26,460 bases of DNA from assembly GCA_022925895.1 (NCBI GenBank), contig JAKSYS010000771.1, forward strand, positions 1-26,460, written 5' to 3'. Below the pieces are notes generated by a model. The model was not told where the DNA came from, did no database searches, and saw only the letters and a program-made list of their open reading frames with translations. Shown here piece by piece: positions 18,255 to 26,460 of this stretch. This DNA comes from Fragilaria crotonensis (Eukaryota; Bacillariophyta; Fragilariophyceae; Fragilariales; Fragilariaceae). Made by a program: the position numbers and the translations under genes. Positions within the stretch are counted from its first letter, which is position 1; each line of letters begins with the position of its first letter.

Positions 18255-18731
18255 ACGTCATCGTTGCAATTTCGAAGTCAATAATTCTGTTACACCCCCT
18301 GCCTAAGTATGAAGGTCACTTTTAACGCTCATGACCACACGATCAAACATGTAACATGTAAGACGAAGTCCTACTCACAGTACCTGGTACTTTTTTAAAT
18401 AGATCAACCAAATTAGCAGTCTTCGCCGCACTTCGCAACACTCGGAGTACTTGTGTTTTCACCAAGAGATCGTAAAAAAAAAAGAACCAAAAGAAGATCT
18501 TCTCGCACACGATCTTCGTGCCTGCGATGTATACGCGTCATTAAATGTCACACATGCAAGACCCACTACTCCCAGCACTACGCCATCGCCAAACATTCAC
18601 ATTTCACATTGAAGTAGAAGTTAAGATATATAACCTCTCGACTGGTGTTGCTTGCAACCTGACTTGAACCGTTATTGATATTTTCAGAAAAGGTAGATGA
18701 CTCTTTCGGGGAGGGGCAACCCCACCCGAAA

Positions 18732-18793
18732 TTTGGACGATTTTGATTGGTGCAAGTGCTTTATAAGCGCATCAATTCCAAGCGCATTAGGCA
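18732..18793 (-). repeat. Right terminal inverted repeat
   Basis: This is the reverse complement of the left arm with 60 of 62 identities. On the minus strand a short open frame runs through it (18684-18869, including ADLVLVNMPNALG) and across the direct repeat. That peptide faintly resembles the C-terminus of SLC12 transporters, so a gene-fragment origin is an alternative. Confidence 0.75.
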
Positions 18794-18881
18794 TATTCAC
18801 CAGAACGAGATCCGCGCCCGACTCGAGGGAACCCATCCCACTTGTCGACCGACTCGAACGATGACGCACGCAGCGTATGTT

Positions 18882-19390
18882 GTACTGGACTTGTACCAGG
18901 TACCTTGTACTACAGTACTACACACTACTACCTACTACCTATTACAAGTACTGAGCCACAGCGCCGTAGTTTGTGCTGCATGACATACGTGTGGAGAGTG
19001 CAGATACAGTAAGTGGTACAGAAGTATGCATACTGTAGTACTGGAGTACCATATATGTCAGCAGATGGCCCCATTTTTGAAGATTCAAAATTACACTAAA
19101 CTGGTACTACCTGGTACTACCGGTAGGACATACGCAGAAACTGTAAGCATACCTTGAACGCCGAGTATGAAGAATGACAGTGTGACAGTATGACCCATAT
19201 CCCAAGAGCACGGTACCGGTACAAGTACCAAGAGCGGTAGCACATGGTCACATGGTACTCCTTTTTTACACTCTTATATATATCAGTAATAAGTAATAAG
19301 TAATAAGTAATGAGTAGCAGTACTCCAGTATCCAGTAAAGAATGAGACTTCCACGTACGCTACAAGTACAGTACGGAGGGAGCGTGTATC
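18882..19390. repeat. Long GTAC-rich intergenic block
   Basis: GTAC palindromes recur densely, for example from 18882, 18893, 18900, 18907, 18915, 18948, 19016, 19038 and 19046 and onwards past 19200. Flanking words such as CTGGTACTACC, GGTACCGGTAC and AGTACTCCAGTA are common. No gene is visible here. Confidence 0.65.
19286..19313. repeat. 7-bp tandem repeat (GTAATAA)
   Basis: The unit GTAATAA is repeated three times and then decays to GTAATGA. It sits within the GTAC-rich block next to a TATATATA run. Confidence 0.7.
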
Positions 19391-21240
19391 ATATGGCTGG
19401 TTTCATCAAGAAACTACATATAGTACAAGTTGTGTAGGAATGGTACAAAATCCATTGACGTCATGGAGTGAAATGCGATCCGGCATCCTCGCGCCTCCGA
19501 ACAACACGAGTGGCACCACACAAATAAACGATCTTGAGACCATGAGATTGCAATGACGATTTGATCGTCTTCCAGTCCTCATCAGCCGGACCTTTTTGAA
19601 CTCAGAGCTTGTTTATCAAGTTGGTTAGGCCCCTGAACTGAAAGGTCCGGCTGATCGGCCATAATGAACCCACTGCTGATGTCCTTCCGATGATGGCTGT
19701 AAACGTTCGCCTCTCGCTCTACAGAATGCATTCCCGGACGCCAATTGGCGTGGATACGTCCCCTGAAGTGATTCATTTCCAAAGCCAACAAGAAGTGTGT
19801 ATCCCATACCCAGCAGATTGCATGCAACAACGTAGCTGAATTCCTCAGCAGGGGTCTTCAGAAAGTTGCTCGACCATAAACACTACCTGACTATGACTAT
19901 CAGCTATCAGGTGCGGAGTTATACACAGTCTCGCACTTGAAACATAAGGAAAGGCTGCTACCCGCTATTTGGAGTTCTCATCATCCCAGCTTGAAGCATC
20001 TGAATAAAATGAACGCTATTAGTGAACCAAAAAGTGCTCTGCTTCACTACTATTTCACTCGTTGTGTTTAATATTACATGCGATTGTCATTTGTGGTCCT
20101 CTCCTGCCTCAATAGGTTGTATGCAGTGGCATAACTTTTGACCACAAAAGATTCCACCCACAAAAAGGAGTTTGATAGAAAGCAGACGTTGATGAAGTGG
20201 GCATATACTCATGGTCAGCTTGAAATCATCCACGACATTGCTTTGCTGGAAATTCATTCATCTAGTGTCCATCCTCGGCAACGTCAGAGTACTTGGAGCT
20301 TTCAAAGGCTGGAACCTTCATCATCTGATTTTGAACGTTCCTCTTGCACTCCAGAATGGAGGGTTCGCCGGCAACATGGTTTGACTCAGCTGGTACGTAG
20401 CAGGGCTTGCAATGACAGACAGCAATACACAACCCGGCAATAGGTCAATGACCGTTGCGGAGCTTGCGGTATTGAGCCAAGTATGGCATCTCATGAAAGG
20501 CATACTTCATGATAGTCATCATAGTCATGAGGTCAGAGATTAGTCAGGAGCGTTGCTCAGTTTGGTGTTGCATATGACATCAGGTGTAAGTCGCTTCACT
20601 TTGCTGCACCATCAAGATTAGGGCGTGCTGGCTGCAAAAGGCCTTCAAAACAAGGAAGTCAGTGTTAAGAACTTCAGCCATGGCAATCATCGCCTTCAAA
20701 AAGTCAGTTCCAATGATGGTGTTCAAGTCGCTGAAGGTCTTCCGAAGGGTACGAGTCGAAATGCCGATGCCGCAGCATGTGACCGACAACGCTGCACCTT
20801 CCCTAGTGCCAGTAGAGAAAAAAGGCATCGATTTCGATAAAAAAGGAACACATTTGAAGGCGTTAGTCAAAGATGCAAAAAGCAGGGAAGTTCTCACAAC
20901 CGAGACAGTCCTCCGCAAGTGTTCAAGGCAGGCAAGCGAGAGGGTACGTCGGCGCATATCATTCATGAGAGCACAAACAGGGCAGATTAAAGCACAAAAC
21001 TCACCCTTCCGCTAATCGAACGCCGTGTCAAGGCATTTACAACAAATGAAAGCTGTCGACTTTTGATACAGGCTTTGTTTACGGCTTTGTGCCTACCGCC
21101 TACCATGACGGATGGATTGTAACAATTATGACGAACGACGAGGTTGATTCCAAAACTTTTGCGCCAGATAAATTTTTAGAGTACTGAGTGTACGTGTTGC
21201 TACGATATTCAGCCAAAGGATGAAACCAGCCATATACTTC
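19391..21240. other. Gene-poor region, possibly holding decayed coding DNA
   Basis: I see no gene that I can name in about 1.85 kb. A TGACGTCA octamer lies at 19456-19463 and a 15-bp perfect inverted repeat at 19581-19655. The longest open frame is 20580-20966 on the minus strand (128 codons). It has no recognised motif and overlaps an equally open plus-strand frame at 20662-21015. A degraded gene or repeat is possible, but no transposase or reverse-transcriptase motif is seen. Confidence 0.5.
19581..19655. repeat. Perfect 15-bp inverted repeat
   Basis: ATCAGCCGGACCTTT at 19581-19595 is the exact reverse complement of AAAGGTCCGGCTGAT at 19641-19655, with 45 bases between. The stem is 15 bp and GC-rich in the middle. 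It is not followed by a T-run and has no obvious partner gene. Confidence 0.7.
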
Positions 21241-21267
21241 GCCCTTGTGGATGTTTTGGCGTAGTTT

Positions 21268-21300
21268 TTGTACCTTGTACCTTGTACCTTGTACTGTACC
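21268..21300. repeat. TTGTACC tandem repeat within a GTAC-rich stretch
   Basis: The unit TTGTACC is repeated three times, then TTGTACTGTACC. It is about 300 bases upstream of the ATP-citrate lyase start. GTAC words continue to about 21360. Confidence 0.75.
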
Positions 21301-21485
21301 ACTCCGAGTGAAAGAATGTCTTCCACGTACTGTACCTGGTATTTGCACGACTATTGGAGTACCGCAACGAGCGCATCCATTTTCAAAGATTCGCACTTCG
21401 GAGCACTCCATGAACATGCGTGCATTGAAGATCGTCATTGGTCATACTCGTCACACAGTTTGTGATTTTGATTGGGATATCTCTC

Positions 21486-21491
21486 TATATA
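21486..21491 (+). promoter_or_regulatory. Possible TATA element of the ATP-citrate lyase gene
   Basis: TATATA stands about 100 bases before the ATG at 21593, at a spacing that would fit a TATA box with a 5' leader of about 70 bases. This is a position-and-sequence guess only. Confidence 0.3.
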
Positions 21492-21592
21492 TCATACATA
21501 CAATAGTGTAGTGCTGATCGCAAGTATCATCCATCTTCCCGTCGCAGTCTTGAATTCATCCAGCTCGTTAATCTCTCGACACATCACCTATC

Positions 21593-24500
21593 ATGTCCGC
21601 CAAGGCCGTTCGTGAGTATCATGGAAAGAAGCTATTGGCCAAGTATGTCGAAGAACTCAGTGATGGGAAGCATGTGATTGACTCCCGTTCGATTCTCGTC
21701 ACGTCCGAATCGGATTGGACCGCGCTCGCCGCAGATGAACCCTGGTTGCTCACCACACCGCTCGTTGTCAAACCGGATCAATTGATCAAGAGACGTGGTA
21801 AGGCCGGTTTGGTAGGAATCAAGTTGACGTTTGACCAAGTCCAAGCTTGGATTGCCGAACGCATGGGACACGATGTGACCATGGATGGAGTGACTGGAGA
21901 ATTGACGCATTTTATCGTGGAACCATTCGTTCCGCATTCTGACGATGATGAATATTATGTCTGCATTCAAAGTCATCGGGAAACTGATGAAATTTTGTTC
22001 ACCAAGGAAGGTGGTGTGGATGTCGGTGATGTCGACGAGAAAGCCTTGCGCTACGAGGTTGGCATTCAAGACGAACCGCAGGTGGACGCAGTCACTACGA
22101 ATCTTCTTACTGGCATTTCTCAGGATCGTGTTGACTCGTTGGCCAGTTTTATCGTCACACTCCTTCAAGTCTATCGGAAGCTTAACTTCACCTACATGGA
22201 AATCAATCCAATCGTCTTCACAACGGGTGGGACCATCGTTCCTTTGGATTTAGCAGCCAAATTGGACGAAACTGCTTCTTTTCTTCAAGCCGGTCACTGG
22301 GACGGCCACGTCGACTTCCCTGCTCCCTTTGGACGACCTGAGTACCCCGAAGAGTTGTACATCCGCGAACTGGACGGTAAGACAGGAGCGTCCTTGAAAT
22401 TAACCATTTTGAATCGCGCCGGGCGCATCTGGACCATGGTTGCTGGTGGAGGCGCCAGTGTCGTGTATGCTGATACCATTTCCGATTTGGGATACGGTGC
22501 CGAATTGGCAAATTATGGTGAATACAGTGGCGCGCCTAGCACCGAACACACATATGAATATGCAAAGACATTGATTTCGTTGATGACTACGGAGAAGGAC
22601 CCTCGAGGAAAGATCTTACTCGTTGGAGGTGGAATCGCTAATTTCACAGATGTTGCCGCGACGTTCACTGGTCTCATCAAGGCGATCGTCAACTTTCAAG
22701 ATGTCTTGAAGCTTCACAAGGTGAGTTTGTCGTTCACTGTTCTGTTCGTATATCAGTTTTGCGGGCTCACCCATTTCCCTGCGTTTGCCTCGCATTTGAA
22801 ACCCAACTTGTACTGCGCAGGTCCAGATTTGGGTTCGTCGTGCTGGTCCCAACTACCAAGAAGGACTCCAAATGATGCGTGAGACTGCAAACCAAACTGG
22901 TTTACCCATTCATATTTACGGTCCCGAATCTCACATCACCGACATCGTCCCACTCGCCCTTGGTTTGGCAGATCTTGCCGATCATCCCGAGTTTGATGAT
23001 GAACAACTCCAAGCCACCAAACCACTCTCGAAGCGTACAGCATCCGGCAATCATCTCATGCTGGCAGCTGACAACGGGACGCATGAGGCACTTCAACCAC
23101 AACCCACCGATCACGAAGCAGACCACAAGGTGGAAAACTTTACCGCGCTAACCCGGTGCGTCGTGTATGGTCTACAGCATCGAGCTGTGCAGGGCATGTT
23201 GGACTTTGATTTCATGTGCAAGCGCAAAACGCCATCTGTGGCCGCCATGATTTTCCCATTTTCATCCAACCATTACATTAAGTTTTACTGGGGAACCGAC
23301 GAGATTCTGGTTCCTGTATACCAGAACATGAAGGATGCGTTCACCAAGCATCCCGAGGTGACAGTATGCGTCAACTTTGCGTCTTTCCGATCTGTCTATT
23401 CCAGCGTTGTTGAAATGTTGGAATTCAGTGACCAAGTCAAGACGATTGCAATTATTGCCGAAGGTGTTCCCGAGTCGCAAACACGTCTACTCAACAAGAT
23501 GGCGCACGACAAGGGCGTCGGCATTATTGGGCCTGCCACCGTTGGAGGTATCAAACCAGGATGCTTTCGCATTGGTAATACTGGAGGCATGCTTGATAAT
23601 ATCGTGATGTCGAAATTGTACCGTCCTGGTTCCGTTGCGTACGTTTCCAAATCGGGTGGCATGAGTAACGAATTGAACAACATCATCTGTCGCAATTCCG
23701 ACGGTGTCTATGAAGGAGTCGCTATTGGAGGTGATCGTTATCCTGGATCTAGATTCATTGATCATCTTTTGAGATACAACGACAATCCAGCTGTTCACAT
23801 CCTCGTCTTGCTCGGTGAAGTAGGAGGAGTGGATGAATATGAAATTTGTGAAGCCGTCAAGTCGGGACGGATTCATAAGCCCCTAATTGCTTGGTGCATC
23901 GGTACCTGTGCCTCCATTTTCCCCTTTGAGGTCCAGTTCGGCCACGCCGGTGCGCTAGCGCGAGGCGACCTTGAGACAGCGACTGCCAAGAATCGAGCCC
24001 TCAAGGCTGCGGGAGCTACAGTACCGGATAACTTTGGAGAATTTGGAGCCAGCATTCGTAAAGTCTATGAAAGGTTGGTGCAGTCAGGCGAGCTTGTGCC
24101 TGCTCCCGAGCCCGAAACACCGAAGGTCCCGATGGATTACACTTGGGCCAAACGCCTTGGTCTCGTCCGTAAACCAGCAAATTTCATATCATCGATTTCC
24201 GACGATCGTGGGGATGAATTGACTTACAATGGAATGCCGATCAGCGATGTCTTCGCCAACGATCTTGGTGTCGGCGGTGTCGTTTCTTTGCTTTGGTTCC
24301 GTCGTCAGCTTCCTCCATATGCGACGAAGTTTATTGAAATGATCCTCATGGTTACCGGCGATCACGGTCCCGCCGTTTCTGGAGCACACAATACGATCGT
24401 TGCGGCGCGCGCTGGTAAAGATTTGGTATCATCCTTGGCGTCTGGACTTCTAACAATCGGACCAAGATTTGGGGGAGCCCTTGACGAGGCTGCCGTCATG

Positions 24501-24965
24501 TTCATGGAGGCGCGTGACACTGGCACCGACGCGGAGCATTTCGTCAAGGAGATGCGCCGCAACAACAAGCTCATCATGGGTATTGGACACCGTATCAAGT
24601 CACTTGCCAACCCCGACATGCGCGTCGAAATCATCAAGAAGTATGCGTTGGACCATTTCTCCGACAATAGCGTGCTCAAATTTGCCCTCGCTGTTGAGCA
24701 GGTTACTACGAAGAAGCGAGCAAATCTGATCCTTAACGTTGATGGATGTATTGCTGTTTGCTTTGTCGATATGTTGCGTAGCTGCGGGGCGTTTTCGAAG
24801 GAAGAAGCTGACGACTTGGTTCACAATGGTTGTCTCAACGGGCTCTTTGTGTTGGGACGCAGTATTGGATTCATTGGGCATTACCTTGACCAAAAGCGCC
24901 TCAAACAGGGTCTCTACAGACACCCGTGGGATGACATTAGCTACTTGACTGGACCCGACTTGTAA
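21593..24965 (+). CDS. ACLY: ATP-citrate lyase, fused animal-type single-chain form
   Basis: The enzyme converts citrate, CoA and ATP to acetyl-CoA and oxaloacetate in the cytosol, supplying acetyl-CoA for fatty acid and sterol synthesis. Exons 21593-22720 and 22821-24965 give 1090 residues, close to human ACLY (about 1100). The order is an ATP-grasp CoA-ligase half ([42 protein letters not shown]), a linker, a CoA-binding/ligase half with [14 protein letters not shown] and the phospho-histidine in VQFGHAGA (His751), and a citrate-synthase-like C-terminus ([46 protein letters not shown]). Plants and many algae carry ACL as two separate subunits, so the fusion is informative. The linker keeps KRTAS (Ser451), matching the phosphorylated Ser455 site of the human enzyme. 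The ATG at 21593 starts the conserved N-terminus. An AATAAA lies at 25098. The gene converges on the next one. Confidence 0.97.
22721..22820 (+). other. Spliceosomal intron in ATP-citrate lyase
   Basis: The donor is GTGAGT at 22721 and the acceptor GCGCAG ends at 22820. The intron is 100 bases and in phase 0. Splicing joins DVLKLHK to [15 protein letters not shown], the continuous conserved sequence of the family. Retention would shift the frame and stop at 22882. Confidence 0.95.
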
Positions 24966-25132
24966 GTTGAAACGCCAACTGTGGAGAGATTAAGAAAGCG
25001 AGCGTGATTTTCCTTTGAAGCGTCTACCCACTGAATGAACCGCATGTGGTGATTGGTGATGCATTGCCTGCAACTATATTAAGTACTACGAGTAGGTAAT
25101 AAAGGACGTAAAATTGTCTACCGGTAGTTCAT

Positions 25133-26460
25133 TTACTTCACTAGAACATCCGTTTGTTGTTGAAAGAGGTGAACAGCAAAGTCATATAGTTCCATATCCC
25201 ACCTGTTGCGTTCGACGAGTTGCGAGTACGCCGCTTCGTTGGCCCCGACCGGGGGATGTTGTTCTGCCAGTTGGGGCCAATCCTGCGTCAATAAGGAGTC
25301 TTCACATTGTCGACGATCTTGCGTTGAGTAAGGCCATCCCATGTAGACATCTAGTTTGGTCCATGAACCAAACTTGTCATCTATCAGTAAGATCATGAAC
25401 TTTTCTTGCAAAATTGCTTTGGCCAGCTTCAGATCGTCGCGGTTTATTTCCTCGCTTGCAACAAGGCGGTTGCCGGAACTGACCAATGACTTGACCATGA
25501 AGTTGAATTCTTCTCGATCTCCTGGCCACGCAGCGTATTGTTCAAGTGATACACCCTCGAGGGATGGATCGTAATACCGACTGTTGGTGTCTTTTGAGCC
25601 ATAAAAATAGGACACGAGACGAGTCGCAGGATGGCAAAACGTTGTGAAGGCGCGGCTTCTTAGCTCCAAATTGTCAAATAGACTCAGGACATGAAGGTTG
25701 GGTGATGTTATTGCGTCGACTCTATCCAGAGTTGCCAACTTGATGGCCTTCGCTTGCTCAATTCCAGCATCGTCGGACAAGTCAAGGTTGAAGAAAGTGC
25801 CCTTTGGTGTTTCCACGTACATTAGTTCCTCGTCGGTCAGATGAGACCCGAGCAACTCCCGCTCGTCAGCCACCTGAGTGAACCCCAAACATGTTCCCAT
25901 TATCTCAGTCCAGACTTCGTCTCCACTAAACGGAATTCTCCAGAGTACTGGTACCTCAGCAGAAGTGTTTCTATCCGTGAAGTCCTTGACATTAGTGTGA
26001 ATGAACGATGGAATTGCTGTTCCATTATACTTGGTGTGCTCGATTCCATTACTCTGAGATATCATGTTTCTCAATCTTACAGGCTTATCCAAAAAGATGA
26101 CCGGCACGGAAGTTATTTTGACACTTCGAGGTATCAGGACGTTGCCTTTGTTGATTACGACCGCCACAATGACTCCGGCTGCTGAAAGGCAAAGTATCAC
26201 AAACGCAAAGATCTTGTGCTTGTTCCATTTTCGTACTGGATCTGCCTCTGGCTCTTTCGTTACCATGGGCGGTGGTGGAATGGCTGGGGGTCTGAAACGT
26301 CGTTTGTTTGATACCGAGAGCGACGTGGGGGGTCGAGTTCTCGCGAATCTCCGATGGTTGGGAAGCGACGCTGCGGGTTGACTTGCACTCGATCGTGAAC
26401 TCACAGATCCAGCCGATCCAAGCATTGCAGTTACCATTATCTCTTCTGCATCCAAACGAT
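25133..26460 (-). CDS. Type II membrane sulfotransferase-like protein, paralogue of 14306-15787 (5' end possibly cut)
   Basis: About 440 residues are visible. The frame is open to the window edge. The first in-frame ATG in the window is at 26437, so the true start is either there or outside. A basic, Pro-rich cytosolic tail is followed by one membrane helix (about residues 82-102, FAFVILCLSAAGVIVAVVI) and a lumenal domain. The domain matches the other sulfotransferase-like protein block by block: VLWRIPFSGDE (170-180), NLDLSDDAGIEQA, FCHPATRLVSYFYG (273-286), a GW near 373, and LYDFAVHLF near the C-terminus. The PAPS 5' loop has FSG where Lys-Thr-Gly is usual, and the 3' site has Cys-His-Pro in place of Arg-Asp/His-Pro. 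Membership in the sulfotransferase fold is therefore inferred from a degenerate pattern, and catalytic activity is doubtful. It is convergent with ATP-citrate lyase, 167 bases apart. Confidence 0.65.
   Translation of the reverse strand, partial: RLDAEEIMVTAMLGSAGSVSSRSSASQPAASLPNHRRFARTRPPTSLSVSNKRRFRPPAIPPPPMVTKEPEADPVRKWNKHKIFAFVILCLSAAGVIVAVVINKGNVLIPRSVKITSVPVIFLDKPVRLRNMISQSNGIEHTKYNGTAIPSFIHTNVKDFTDRNTSAEVPVLWRIPFSGDEVWTEIMGTCLGFTQVADERELLGSHLTDEELMYVETPKGTFFNLDLSDDAGIEQAKAIKLATLDRVDAITSPNLHVLSLFDNLELRSRAFTTFCHPATRLVSYFYGSKDTNSRYYDPSLEGVSLEQYAAWPGDREEFNFMVKSLVSSGNRLVASEEINRDDLKLAKAILQEKFMILLIDDKFGSWTKLDVYMGWPYSTQDRRQCEDSLLTQDWPQLAEQHPPVGANEAAYSQLVERNRWDMELYDFAVHLFQQQTDVLVK

Larger units (their letters stand above)
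18177..18807. mobile_element. Candidate non-autonomous DNA transposon (MITE-like, long TIR)
   Basis: An 11-base direct repeat, TCACCAGAACG, occurs at 18177-18187 and at 18797-18807. Just inside the two copies lie 62-base inverted repeats (18193-18254 and 18732-18793) that match at 60 of 62 positions, leaving 5 and 3 unmatched bases at the tips. The 609 bases between the direct repeats show no transposase. Target duplication plus terminal inverted repeats is the layout of a cut-and-paste element. A 9-11 base duplication with long inverted repeats would fit the Mutator-like superfamily, which is an inference. The gap at the tips and the unknown copy number are weak points. Confidence 0.5.

Noticed and set aside
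18684-18869. Tail of an SLC12-type transporter gene
   Set aside because: The resemblance is limited to about eight residues (LVLVNMPN). No upstream transporter sequence exists, and the segment is better explained as transposon arm plus flank.
19582-19830. Minus-strand open frame of 82 codons
   Set aside because: No motif is recognised and it overlaps the inverted repeat. It may be decayed coding DNA but cannot be supported.
20662-21015. Plus-strand open frame of 117 codons
   Set aside because: It overlaps an equally long minus-strand frame, and neither shows a domain, leader or conserved motif.
1-26460. tRNA, rRNA, CRISPR or prophage features
   Set aside because: A scan by eye found no cloverleaf with a GTTCRA loop, no rRNA signatures, no regularly spaced repeats and no phage genes.

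Overview
The window is nuclear DNA of a single-celled eukaryote, most likely a diatom close to Phaeodactylum tricornutum. I infer this from compact genes with few short GT-AG introns, a fused animal-type ATP-citrate lyase in an otherwise algal-looking locus, and intergenic DNA crowded with the palindrome GTAC and CRE-like TGACGTCA motifs. The species is not proven by the sequence alone. There are no prokaryotic operons, CRISPR arrays, rRNA or recognisable tRNA genes. Layout, left to right: (1) 121-1230 (+), a two-exon mitochondrial-carrier protein that resembles the yeast Yhm2 citrate/oxoglutarate carrier. (2) 1231-2086, an intergenic region with a CRE/CCAAT cluster bounded by an inverted repeat. 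(3) 2087-5184 (+), translation elongation factor 2; an intron lies directly after its ATG, and two opposite single-base frame disruptions lie inside the coding region. (4) 5656-6837 (+), a methyltransferase-like protein with a hydrophobic N-terminus. It converges on (5) 6903-13259 (-), a 2118-residue HSA / SNF2-like / SANT protein of the p400-Eaf1 type whose ATPase motifs are destroyed. (6) 14306-15787 (-), a type II membrane sulfotransferase-like protein, with (7) 15811-16959 (-), an acidic repeat protein, only 23 bases upstream. (8) 17536-18009 (-), a small basic protein of unknown role. (9) 18177-18807, a probable non-autonomous DNA transposon with 62-bp terminal inverted repeats and an 11-bp flanking duplication, sitting at the 5' side of gene 8. 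(10) 18882-21592, gene-poor DNA rich in GTAC and short repeats. (11) 21593-24965 (+), a fused ATP-citrate lyase with one intron. (12) 25133-window edge (-), a second sulfotransferase-like membrane protein, paralogous to gene 6. The genes do not form one obvious system. The clearest functional link is metabolic: a Yhm2-like carrier would export mitochondrial citrate and ATP-citrate lyase would split it into cytosolic acetyl-CoA, although the two genes are 20 kb apart. The most unusual items are the dead-ATPase p400/Eaf1-like scaffold, the transposon-like insertion, the sulfotransferase-like paralogues that both lack the usual PAPS-loop residues, and the non-coding GTAC clusters.
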